DNA of 13,596 bases from JAWVZH01 sp033722295 (lineage in GTDB: Bacteria; Bacteroidota; Bacteroidia; Chitinophagales; Saprospiraceae), in the NCBI GenBank assembly GCA_033722295.1, contig JAWVZH010000084.1, forward strand, positions 1 through 13,596, in the 5' to 3' direction. The position numbers and the translations under genes are program-made. Each line of letters opens with the position of its first letter. Positions within the stretch are counted from its first letter, which is position 1. Shown piece by piece: positions 1 through 6,373 of the stretch. A model generated the notes under the pieces. It had not been told where the DNA came from. It did not search any database and saw only the letters and a list, made by a program, of their open reading frames with translations.

Positions 1-1
1 A

Positions 2-1567
2 ACCAGAGGTAATAGTCTTAACGTCGAATTGAACGATCAAAGTATCCTTAATTTTTATTACGCACTTTTCCCGACCATTGAAAATTTTCGGCCTCCAGCA
101 AGGCTCATGAAGTTCCCACATGTCGGCATCACTTGTCTTGACGATTCCGGCCGCATCTTGTCCTTCAAAGACCAGACATTTGTGGACAGAACTATACTTC
201 AGCGCAAAGTCGATCTACCAGTAGTTCTCATTGAATCACAAGAGGATAATCTGTTTAATGAAGAATTCGGTATTATGGTCCCTGGAGAGAATGAGAACTT
301 CAAACAAGAGGGAAGGGACTGGGAAAGACCAGCCAGGATATTGCTTTATAACGATGATGAAATCTTACTTGATGCAGAGGTAGGCATAAGAATACATGGA
401 CATGCCACCCGTGATCTTCCTCAAAAGTCTTTGAAGGTCTACTTCAGACCTAAATACGACAGTTTAAAGTTTCCCGGTCACTTTCTCAACAGAGATCATG
501 ACTTGAATCGCGTACTCGTCAGAAGTTTTCATAGCGATTTTATCGGCAATGAATTTACAGATTTCGGATTTCGAGATGATCTGGTCATGCGTATCATCGG
601 TGAAGAAAACCTGGTCTATGGCCAGCGTTCGAGACCATGCGTCGTCTTCCTGAACGGAGAATACTGGGGCATCTATAGTCTGCATGAAGCTACAGATGAT
701 GATTTTATCGCCGGTATTGAAGACCTGACTGCCGATGAGATCACTTTGTTGAGCGGTCCAGAATCAGGATATTTTGCCTCACGTCCTGTCCGTCATTTAG
801 ACCTTGATGATGCTATGGAAAGAAGGCGGTTCGAGCAATTCTATGATTTCGAAAACCTGGTTGATTATTTCCTCTTTCAAACCTTTTTTGCAAACACAGA
901 CTGGCCTCATAACAACATTAAGTTTTGGCATAAGACCAATACGGACCTACCATATAAGTTTATCCTCTTCGATATGGATGCGACCTTCAAGTTTCCCGGC
1001 CAGAACCCGTTCACCAGACTCAACTCTGAAGCGGGATTTACAAGTCGTTATCCATCCAAATACTATCAGCTTTACGATGTATTACTAAACTCTGATCATT
1101 TCATCCAGTCATTGCGTAAAAGGTACTTTGATCTCAGGAACGACCTCCTTGCGCCTGAGCGAATGCTCGGCCTGGCCCGTGAATGGAAAGAGAGTATCGA
1201 GCCTCACATTTTGGATCAGAAAGAAAGATGGCACTACCCCAGGCGAAAGAGGGACTGGGAAAAGAGTTTCGAAGAGATCGAGCACTTCATCGTGACCAGA
1301 CAATTGCATTTCGATCAATTCATCAACGATCTGACACCTTCTGTGATTTTCCCTAATCCCAGCTCGACGGGCATACTTCAATTAAAAGAATCAGATAAGA
1401 CACACTATAGCTCTGTCGCAGTTTTTGATTTGACAGGAATGAAGCTATTTGAATCTGATATTCAGGAGGGATCATTTGACCTATCTGACCTATCTGGCAG
1501 AGGCATGGTAATTGTAAAGTTATACGGCAATTTTGGAAGCCGGGTGGAGAGGGTCCTTCTTCCCTGA
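2..1567 (+). CDS. CotH kinase family protein with T9SS C-terminal sorting domain (5' partial)
   Basis: The reading frame is open to the left edge, so the first 521 visible residues are the C-terminal part of a longer secreted protein. A TTG at 29 is not a convincing start because in-frame codons continue upstream. Visible in order: the LPVVLIE...LFNEEFGIMVPG segment that usually precedes CotH domains; the CotH core with RIHGHATRDLPQKSLKVYF (near 385-450), FLNGEYWGIYSLHE (near 645-690), DWPHNNIKFWH and FILFDMDATF (near 900-990). At the end (about 1340-1564) is a type A sorting domain starting VIFPNPSS and ending in a basic, hydrophobic tail. CotH proteins are atypical kinases; Bacillus CotH phosphorylates spore coat proteins. 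In Bacteroidota the substrate is unknown. The sorting domain implies export to the cell surface or medium by T9SS. The missing N-terminus probably holds a signal peptide and perhaps further domains. The next gene is convergent. Confidence 0.9.
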   Translation, partial: TRGNSLNVELNDQSILNFYYALFPTIENFRPPARLMKFPHVGITCLDDSGRILSFKDQTFVDRTILQRKVDLPVVLIESQEDNLFNEEFGIMVPGENENFKQEGRDWERPARILLYNDDEILLDAEVGIRIHGHATRDLPQKSLKVYFRPKYDSLKFPGHFLNRDHDLNRVLVRSFHSDFIGNEFTDFGFRDDLVMRIIGEENLVYGQRSRPCVVFLNGEYWGIYSLHEATDDDFIAGIEDLTADEITLLSGPESGYFASRPVRHLDLDDAMERRRFEQFYDFENLVDYFLFQTFFANTDWPHNNIKFWHKTNTDLPYKFILFDMDATFKFPGQNPFTRLNSEAGFTSRYPSKYYQLYDVLLNSDHFIQSLRKRYFDLRNDLLAPERMLGLAREWKESIEPHILDQKERWHYPRRKRDWEKSFEEIEHFIVTRQLHFDQFINDLTPSVIFPNPSSTGILQLKESDKTHYSSVAVFDLTGMKLFESDIQEGSFDLSDLSGRGMVIVKLYGNFGSRVERVLLP

Positions 1568-1632
1568 ACGCCATGTTGAACTAACAAAAGTCTTTTTCAG
1601 GAATTTCCAGGATTATAACGCTCCCCTATCTG

Positions 1633-1652
1633 GACCTAACCAAAATGAGGTC
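1633..1652. terminator. weak stem-loop between convergent genes
   Basis: GACCT (1633-1637) and AGGTC (1648-1652) can pair across a 10-base loop in the 90-base gap between the convergent cotH-like and pdhB genes. It lies only 5 bases past the pdhB stop. The stem is just 5 pairs and neither strand has a following T-run, so it is at best a weak bidirectional terminator. The rest of the gap shows nothing recognisable. Confidence 0.2.
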
Positions 1653-1657
1653 ACGCA

Positions 1658-2644
1658 CTACTTGTAAAGCACCGCACGGGCCGCTTCTATGATCTTCTCC
1701 GCATTAGGTAGATATGCATCCACGAGTGTCGGAGCATACGGCAAGGAAGTATCAGCAGAATTCACCCTTGTTACGGGTGCATCCAGATAATCGAAAGCAT
1801 ACTTCTGAACTTCATAAGCTATCTCAGCTGAGACCCCGGCAAACGGCCAGGACTCATCGACAACAACAAGCCGGTTAGTTTTCTTGACTGATTCGACGAT
1901 CGCTTCGTGATCAAGGGGTCTAATGGTTCTCAGATCTATGATCTCCGCATCAATGTCATCACCTGCCAGTTTATCGGCAGCTTCCTTACAGGCCTCGATC
2001 ATTTTATTGAAACTGACAATAGTGACGTCGCTTCCTTCTTTTCTGACTGCTGCCTTACCTATGGGAACTGTATAATCTTCGTCTTCATCCGGGACCTCAC
2101 CTTTGAATCCGTACATCATTTCTGATTCCATCATACAGACTGGATCTTCGTCCCTGATGGCTGATTTGAGTAGGCCTTTGGCATCTTTCGGATCAATACA
2201 GCTGATCACCTTGAGTCCTGGACAATTGGCCAACCAGCTTTCGAACATCTGACTGTGTTGCTGAGCTAGCTGTCCAGCGCTTCCACTTGGGCCTCTGAAG
2301 ACAATAGGACACTTGAATTCTCCCGCCGACTGGCTGAGTGTCTTGGCGGCATTATTGACGATCTGATCGAAAGCCAAGACAGCAAAGTTCCAGGTCATGA
2401 ATTCAACGATAGGCTTGAGGCCATTCATCGCAGCTCCAACACCGATGCCGGCAAAACCCAGTTCTGATATCGGTGTATCTATCACCCTTTCAGGACCGAA
2501 CTCGTCCAACATTCCTTTACTGACTTTGTACGCGCCATTGTACTCGGCGACCTCCTCCCCCATGAGAAAGACGTTTTCATCTCTTCTCATTTCTTCAGAC
2601 ATTGCTTCATTCAGCGCATCCCTAAGGGCTATTTCTCTGGACAT
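1658..2644 (-). CDS. pdhB: pyruvate dehydrogenase E1 component subunit beta
   Basis: Beta subunit of the heterotetrameric E1 enzyme, which decarboxylates pyruvate with thiamine diphosphate and passes the acetyl group to lipoyl-E2. The 328-residue product has the usual length and is collinear with bacterial and mitochondrial E1 beta. It shows FLMGEEVAEYNGAYKVSKG (near 27-44), IDTPISELGFAGIGVGAAM (near 55-73, with E61 at the cofactor-activating glutamate), FRGPSG and AQQHSQ (117-132), PGLKV and LRTIRPLD. I chose ATG at 2644 over a TTG at 2665, because the TTG sits inside a good -7 promoter element and would add seven residues (MTPKLKT) outside the family's conserved N-terminus. The alpha subunit gene is not in the window; separate pdhA and pdhB loci are familiar in Bacteroidota. 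It follows mpl by 97 bases and probably has its own promoter. Confidence 0.95.
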   Translation of the reverse strand: MSREIALRDALNEAMSEEMRRDENVFLMGEEVAEYNGAYKVSKGMLDEFGPERVIDTPISELGFAGIGVGAAMNGLKPIVEFMTWNFAVLAFDQIVNNAAKTLSQSAGEFKCPIVFRGPSGSAGQLAQQHSQMFESWLANCPGLKVISCIDPKDAKGLLKSAIRDEDPVCMMESEMMYGFKGEVPDEDEDYTVPIGKAAVRKEGSDVTIVSFNKMIEACKEAADKLAGDDIDAEIIDLRTIRPLDHEAIVESVKKTNRLVVVDESWPFAGVSAEIAYEVQKYAFDYLDAPVTRVNSADTSLPYAPTLVDAYLPNAEKIIEAARAVLYK

Positions 2645-2662
2645 CGTTTTTAATTTAGGCGT

Positions 2663-2670
2663 CAAAAATA
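2663..2670 (-). promoter_or_regulatory. predicted -7 element of the pdhB promoter
   Basis: On the minus strand this reads TATTTTTG, an exact match to the Bacteroidota primary sigma -7 consensus TAnnTTTG, 18 bases before the pdhB ATG. No clear TTG -33 element lies about 20 bases upstream, so the call rests on the -7 box and its position only. It would allow pdhB expression independent of mpl. Confidence 0.4.
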
Positions 2671-2737
2671 AGGCGTACTGGAATCTTCTGAGAGTCTATT
2701 CCATAAAATGTGTACATCAAAAGCTTCCTCTCCCCTT

Positions 2738-4081
2738 TCACTCTATTATTTCTTCCCATACAATACCTCCGAAATTGCTCGAACTCATCAGTAATATCCG
2801 GCAATCATCAGTAATCAGGTTTTTAACATGTTCCTTCAGTCTTTCCACATCTGTAACGATCTGAAGATCTTTTTGATCAAAGGCTTTCCTGATATAATCT
2901 TCTTTCATCTCAGGCAACCTTTTAATGGTCAGGTTACGCGGATTGAAATATAGAATGGCATGGTCCACGGACTTGAAGACATCCTTGTAGAGTGGTATAA
3001 AATCGCGGTTCAAACTACTGTAAGTGTGGAGTTCCAGAACAGCGACCGTAGTTGAGGTCCCCGACATTTCCACAAATGACCCAATACTTGCACGGACTTT
3101 CGAGGGAGCATGGGCATAATCTTTATATATCTTCAGTTTAGGAGATGCGAACACAGTATCCATCCGTTTGTCTGGCAATTTAAAATCACGCAGTGATCCT
3201 AGTATTTCCACATCAGAAAGCCCAAGCTCTTTACAGGCCCGCCAGGCTGCCATGAGGTTTTGAATATTATAAACGCCATAGAGGTGAAGTGTTACCTCAT
3301 CGTCATTAAGCCTTATGCTGTAGCTCTCTCCACTCCGCTTAAATTCTATTTCCGAATATTTTAATTTTTTAAAATGGCCGTTGGATTCTTTTACAAATTT
3401 TGAGACTTCATCATCAAATTGATTGTAGATCAGAACGCCATCCTTCGAGATCGACCCCAATAATTTCTTGAAAGCCAGCAGATAATCCTCATAGCTTGGA
3501 AAAACATTGATGTGGTCCCAGGCAAGTCCCGTCAGAATGGCAATATCGGGGTCATAATGAAGAAATTTTGGGCGAGAGTCCAATGGCGAACTCAGATATT
3601 CATCTCCCTCAATTACGATGAGAGGAGCATCGGAGAGGCGGACCATATCAGTAAAACCTTCTACAGCCGCACCTACAGCGTAATCAAACGACCTTCTATT
3701 CTTGCGCAAGATGTGCATGATCATCGAGGTCGTGGTAGTCTTACCATGACTTCCACACACCGCTACTGTGATCTTGTCTGCCGCGTGATTTCCAAGATAT
3801 TCGGGAAAGGACTGAATATCAAGATCAAGCGCCTGGGCTTTCAATAATTCAGGATTATCGGCATGAGCATGCATCCCGACTATTACCAGATCTAAGTCCG
3901 AAGAAATTCTTTCGGCATCCCATCCTTCACTTTCAGGTAATAGTCCCTGAGCTTTCAATCTGCCCCGGGCAGGATCGTAGATGATATCATCACTCCCTGT
4001 GACGTCGTGACCTAGCTTGTGCATGGCAATGGCCATATTGTGCATAATGCTGCCTCCAACGGCTATGAAATGGACCCGCAT
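2738..4081 (-). CDS. mpl: UDP-N-acetylmuramate:L-Ala-gamma-D-Glu-meso-Dap ligase (murein peptide ligase)
   Basis: ATP-dependent cytoplasmic Mur-family ligase that joins recycled murein tripeptide to UDP-MurNAc, returning it to peptidoglycan synthesis. The 447-residue protein has all three Mur ligase domains. The N-terminal nucleotide-binding fold begins MRVHFIAVGG and has the TGSDD motif. The central ATPase domain has the P-loop GSHGKTTTT (110-118), IEGDEY (157-162), DHINVFPSYEDY (189-200) and NIQNLMAAW (272-280). The C-terminal domain has DYAHAP (321-326). The GGSIMHN start and direct fusion of domains resemble Mpl more than MurC, and the length is usual for Bacteroidota members. ATG at 4081 fits the family start exactly. 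The upstream neighbour is divergent, and no convincing -7 box was found for it in the shared 93-base gap. MurC is the main alternative, less likely given the N-terminus. Confidence 0.88.
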   Translation of the reverse strand: MRVHFIAVGGSIMHNMAIAMHKLGHDVTGSDDIIYDPARGRLKAQGLLPESEGWDAERISSDLDLVIVGMHAHADNPELLKAQALDLDIQSFPEYLGNHAADKITVAVCGSHGKTTTTSMIMHILRKNRRSFDYAVGAAVEGFTDMVRLSDAPLIVIEGDEYLSSPLDSRPKFLHYDPDIAILTGLAWDHINVFPSYEDYLLAFKKLLGSISKDGVLIYNQFDDEVSKFVKESNGHFKKLKYSEIEFKRSGESYSIRLNDDEVTLHLYGVYNIQNLMAAWRACKELGLSDVEILGSLRDFKLPDKRMDTVFASPKLKIYKDYAHAPSKVRASIGSFVEMSGTSTTVAVLELHTYSSLNRDFIPLYKDVFKSVDHAILYFNPRNLTIKRLPEMKEDYIRKAFDQKDLQIVTDVERLKEHVKNLITDDCRILLMSSSNFGGIVWEEIIE

Positions 4082-4090
4082 AAAACAGAA

Positions 4091-4122
4091 TTGTGATTTA
4101 CGATGTTTAACGATTAATTTTG
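4091..4122 (+). promoter_or_regulatory. predicted promoter of the small lipoprotein-mnmD transcript
   Basis: TAATTTTG at 4115-4122 matches the Bacteroidota -7 consensus TAnnTTTG. A TTG at 4091-4093 lies 21 bases upstream, within the usual -33/-7 spacing. Transcription would begin near 4128, leaving a leader of roughly 45 bases before the ATG at 4175. This is the only good promoter-like site I see for the plus-strand gene series that follows. Confidence 0.5.
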
Positions 4123-4152
4123 CGCCTTATAATAATGACAATTACGCTATCG

Positions 4153-4165
4153 TTTGTAATACAAA
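4153..4165. repeat. 13-base palindrome in the mpl/lipoprotein divergent gap
   Basis: TTTGTA and TACAAA are perfect inverted half-sites around one central base, ending 9 bases before the ATG at 4175. The centre is too short for an RNA hairpin, so if functional it would be a DNA operator. It lies just downstream of the predicted plus-strand start site. AT-rich chance occurrence cannot be excluded. Confidence 0.3.
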
Positions 4166-4174
4166 GAGCCTGAC

Positions 4175-4312
4175 ATGAATAAAAAAATTCAAATCGCACT
4201 AGTCGCCCTTAGCACAATTTTCTTCACTTCCTGTAATAGGGGTCTCGGATGTCCCAGTGATTTTTCTCTTGGAGACATGATACATACCTTTATTTCAATT
4301 CTTCCACTATAA
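4175..4312 (+). CDS. small predicted lipoprotein (45 aa)
   Basis: A 45-codon reading frame starting with ATG and ending in TAA. The N-terminus has two or three lysines (MNKK), a hydrophobic segment and a lipobox-like TSC with Cys20 as the likely lipidated residue. This is a typical Bacteroidota lipoprotein signal of normal length. The mature peptide is only about 26 residues: it has a second Cys, the sequence GCPSDFSL and a hydrophobic end. I do not recognise a family, and no function is proposed. It is preceded by a good TAATTTTG -7 box, and its stop overlaps the inferred mnmD start by four bases, which argues for a real gene rather than a chance frame. It could also be the remnant of a longer lipoprotein, since the last ten residues look nondescript. 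Confidence 0.55.
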   Translation: MNKKIQIALVALSTIFFTSCNRGLGCPSDFSLGDMIHTFISILPL

Positions 4313-4998
4313 GGATCAATCCTGTCATAGTCCGGACGGCTGATGGTTCGCTCACTGCGATCCATCCGACCTTCGATGTACGCTATCATTCGATGCATGG
4401 TGCATTAAGTGAGAGTCAGCATGTATTCATCAAATCCGGGCTGGATCACTATTTTGCAAGATATCATCCCGATCAGATCCGCGTCTTTGAGATGGGTTTC
4501 GGAACAGGGCTTAACGCAGTATTGGCGATACAATATTGTCTTGAGAAGAAGATCGGCCTCCATTATCTGGCGTCGGAATTGAACATGCTAGATATCGATC
4601 TGGCCAAGAACCTTTTTATCCCGGAACTACTGGAACTTTCAGAACAAGAAACGAAAGTCTTCCATAACCTTCATGAAGTAGAGAAGACGATTGAAGTGAT
4701 CAACCATGTACCCATAGAGGCTCAAGTTTGCATAGGTGATTTTTTAGAATCGAGCTGGGAGGAGTCGTTCGCGGATGTCATCTTCTATGATGCTTTCGGC
4801 CCCAGAACACAACCTGAATTATGGGACAGAAAGGCCACGGATCTCTGCTTTAGGATATTGGCTCCCGGAGGAATATTGACCACCTACTGTTCACAAGGGC
4901 AATTTCGGCGCAATCTCCAATCAAGTGGTTTTCATACAGAAAAAATTCCTGGTCCTCCCGGAAAGAGGGAGATGACCCGTGCCATAAAACCCATTTGA
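4309..4998 (+). CDS. mnmD: tRNA 5-methylaminomethyl-2-thiouridine methyltransferase (MnmD-like), start codon unclear
   Basis: SAM-dependent methyltransferase for the wobble uridine of certain tRNAs (nm5U to mnm5U), the stand-alone form of the methylase half of MnmC. Visible are RTADGS and YHSMHGALSESQHVF at the N-terminus, the SAM site VFEMGFGTGLNA (about 59-70), FYDAFGPRTQPELWD, and the C-terminal GPPGKREMTRA. The first ATG (4393) lies inside the conserved YHS-HGA block and would delete the DGS region. The frame is open upstream only to a stop at 4258-4260 and contains no ATG, GTG or TTG before 4393. An ATA at 4309 gives IRINPVIVRTADGS, the expected length of N-terminus (229 residues in all), and overlaps the preceding TAA as ATAA. 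I therefore place the start at 4309, by inference. A conventional annotation would show 4393-4998 (201 aa). The function is well supported; the start is not. Confidence 0.85.
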   Translation: MRINPVIVRTADGSLTAIHPTFDVRYHSMHGALSESQHVFIKSGLDHYFARYHPDQIRVFEMGFGTGLNAVLAIQYCLEKKIGLHYLASELNMLDIDLAKNLFIPELLELSEQETKVFHNLHEVEKTIEVINHVPIEAQVCIGDFLESSWEESFADVIFYDAFGPRTQPELWDRKATDLCFRILAPGGILTTYCSQGQFRRNLQSSGFHTEKIPGPPGKREMTRAIKPI

Positions 4999-5038
4999 CG
5001 ATTGAGTGGCTCTGCCAAAATTGGCCTATCTTTTCCAC

Positions 5039-6373
5039 ATGAAAAAACTGGAACTTCACTGGCAGATACTTATAGGAATGGTCCTGGGCGTCATCTTCGG
5101 AATTGTAGCATCAAGGACATCATGGGGGCCTCAATTCACCGAGGACTGGATCAAACCAGTAGGAACGATCTTTATCAACTTGTTGAAATTGATCGCAATA
5201 CCTCTCATCATTGTCTCTCTGGCCAAAGGCATTTCCGACCTTCAGGATATTGCCCAGTTCTCGCGCATGGGTGGAAGGACAATCGGGCTTTACATTGTTT
5301 CAACGGTCATTGCCATTACTGTTGGATTGTTACTCGTCAACATCTTTCAACCTGGCAATACATTGGGAGAAGAAACTATAGCACAGTTGAGCGGAGAGTT
5401 CGGCCAGGATGCCACAACGAGGGTTGAATCTGCCATAGCCCAAAAGGATGCAGGTCCACTGAAGTTCCTGGTAGATATTGTGCCCGATAATTTCTTTTCT
5501 GCAGCGAGCGACAATACGAATATGCTACAGGTGATATTTGTGGTCATTTTTTTCGGGATAAGTCTCCTGCTCATCGAAAAGCATCTCGCCGAACCCATAC
5601 AGAGAATTATCACCGGGTTGAATGAGATCGTCATGAAGATGGTGGATATCATCATGTTACTCGCTCCTTACGCAGTTTTCGCATTGCTTGCATCTCTTAT
5701 CGCCGAATATTCCAATCCAGACCTTTTGGTAGCTTTGGGGTATTATGGCCTTACCGTGATCGCAGGTCTTGCATTGATGATCGTGATTTACATCATTGGT
5801 GTATTTCTGATCACAGGGAAAAAACCCGGATATTTTCTCAATGGTATCAGTCCTGCTCAACTTTTGGCATTTTCCACATCTTCGAGTGCAGCTACCTTGC
5901 CCGTTACCATGGAAAGAGTAGAAGAACATCTGGGAGTGGAAGGTGAAGTGGCGAGTTTTGTATGTCCGGTTGGTGCCACGATAAATATGGATGGCACGAG
6001 CCTGTACCAGGCTGTCGCAGCCGTATTCATATGTCAGGCATTACAGTTTGATCTGAGTCTCTCCGGACAGCTTACAATAGTATTAACTGCTACCCTCGCT
6101 TCCATAGGTTCAGCCGCAGTTCCTGGCGCTGGTATGGTCATGTTGGTAATTGTGCTTGAGGCTGTTGGGTTGCCCGCTGAGATGCTAGCTATCGGTCTGG
6201 CTCTTATATTTGCAGTGGATCGTCCATTGGATATGATGAGGACTATGGTTAATGTTACTGGCGATGCAACCGTTAGTATGATAGTTGCAAAATCTGTCAA
6301 TAAGCTAGGTCTTCCTCACGAAAGAAAAATAGATGATTATTACCATAAAGAAACTGCCGTTAACAATGATTAG
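5039..6373 (+). CDS. dicarboxylate/amino acid:cation symporter (DAACS, glutamate/aspartate type)
   Basis: Inner-membrane secondary transporter of the GltP/DctA family that takes up acidic amino acids or dicarboxylates with Na+ or H+. The 444-residue protein has eight hydrophobic segments and both re-entrant hairpins. Visible are the serine-rich TSSSAATLP (280-288), NMDGT (316-320) and the last-helix motif DMMRTMVNVTGDATVS with D398, R401 and N405. These align with D394, R397 and N401 of the archaeal GltPh. An arginine at that site is known to favour acidic substrates over neutral ones. An insertion near residues 100-150 (QPGNTLGEE... to VDIVPDNFF) is usual for the family. I prefer ATG at 5039 (MKKLELHWQ) to GTG at 5006, since the family starts near the first helix. 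It begins 40 bases after mnmD, and its end overlaps the next gene by 8 bases. Confidence 0.93.
   Translation: MKKLELHWQILIGMVLGVIFGIVASRTSWGPQFTEDWIKPVGTIFINLLKLIAIPLIIVSLAKGISDLQDIAQFSRMGGRTIGLYIVSTVIAITVGLLLVNIFQPGNTLGEETIAQLSGEFGQDATTRVESAIAQKDAGPLKFLVDIVPDNFFSAASDNTNMLQVIFVVIFFGISLLLIEKHLAEPIQRIITGLNEIVMKMVDIIMLLAPYAVFALLASLIAEYSNPDLLVALGYYGLTVIAGLALMIVIYIIGVFLITGKKPGYFLNGISPAQLLAFSTSSSAATLPVTMERVEEHLGVEGEVASFVCPVGATINMDGTSLYQAVAAVFICQALQFDLSLSGQLTIVLTATLASIGSAAVPGAGMVMLVIVLEAVGLPAEMLAIGLALIFAVDRPLDMMRTMVNVTGDATVSMIVAKSVNKLGLPHERKIDDYYHKETAVNND

Noticed and set aside
29..1567. TTG at 29 as the start of the CotH gene
   Set aside because: The frame is open to base 2 with no stop, there is no signal peptide after the TTG, and a secreted T9SS protein must have one. 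The gene is cut by the window edge.
2680..2702. GGAAT/ATTCC inverted repeat between mpl and pdhB as a terminator of mpl
   Set aside because: Only five pairs around a 13-base loop and no T-run on the minus strand; not distinguishable from chance.
2397..2864. 155-codon plus-strand frame across pdhB and the end of mpl
   Set aside because: Antisense to two well-supported genes, with low-complexity Ser-rich translation typical of shadow frames.
4277..4312. Programmed -1 frameshift joining the small lipoprotein to mnmD
   Set aside because: No canonical slippery heptamer near the stop. A fusion of a lipoprotein signal to a cytoplasmic tRNA enzyme makes no sense. A start at ATA 4309 explains the data better.
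4189..4398. 69-codon minus-strand frame in the gap before mnmD
   Set aside because: Covers the conserved mnmD N-terminus and the small lipoprotein on the other strand; no recognisable feature.
5027..5034. TATCTTTT as a possible -7 box for the symporter
   Set aside because: It lacks the final G, and the spacing to the nearest TTG is 22 bases. It lies only 4 bases from the ATG, so a leaderless transcript would be needed. Read-through from mnmD is simpler.
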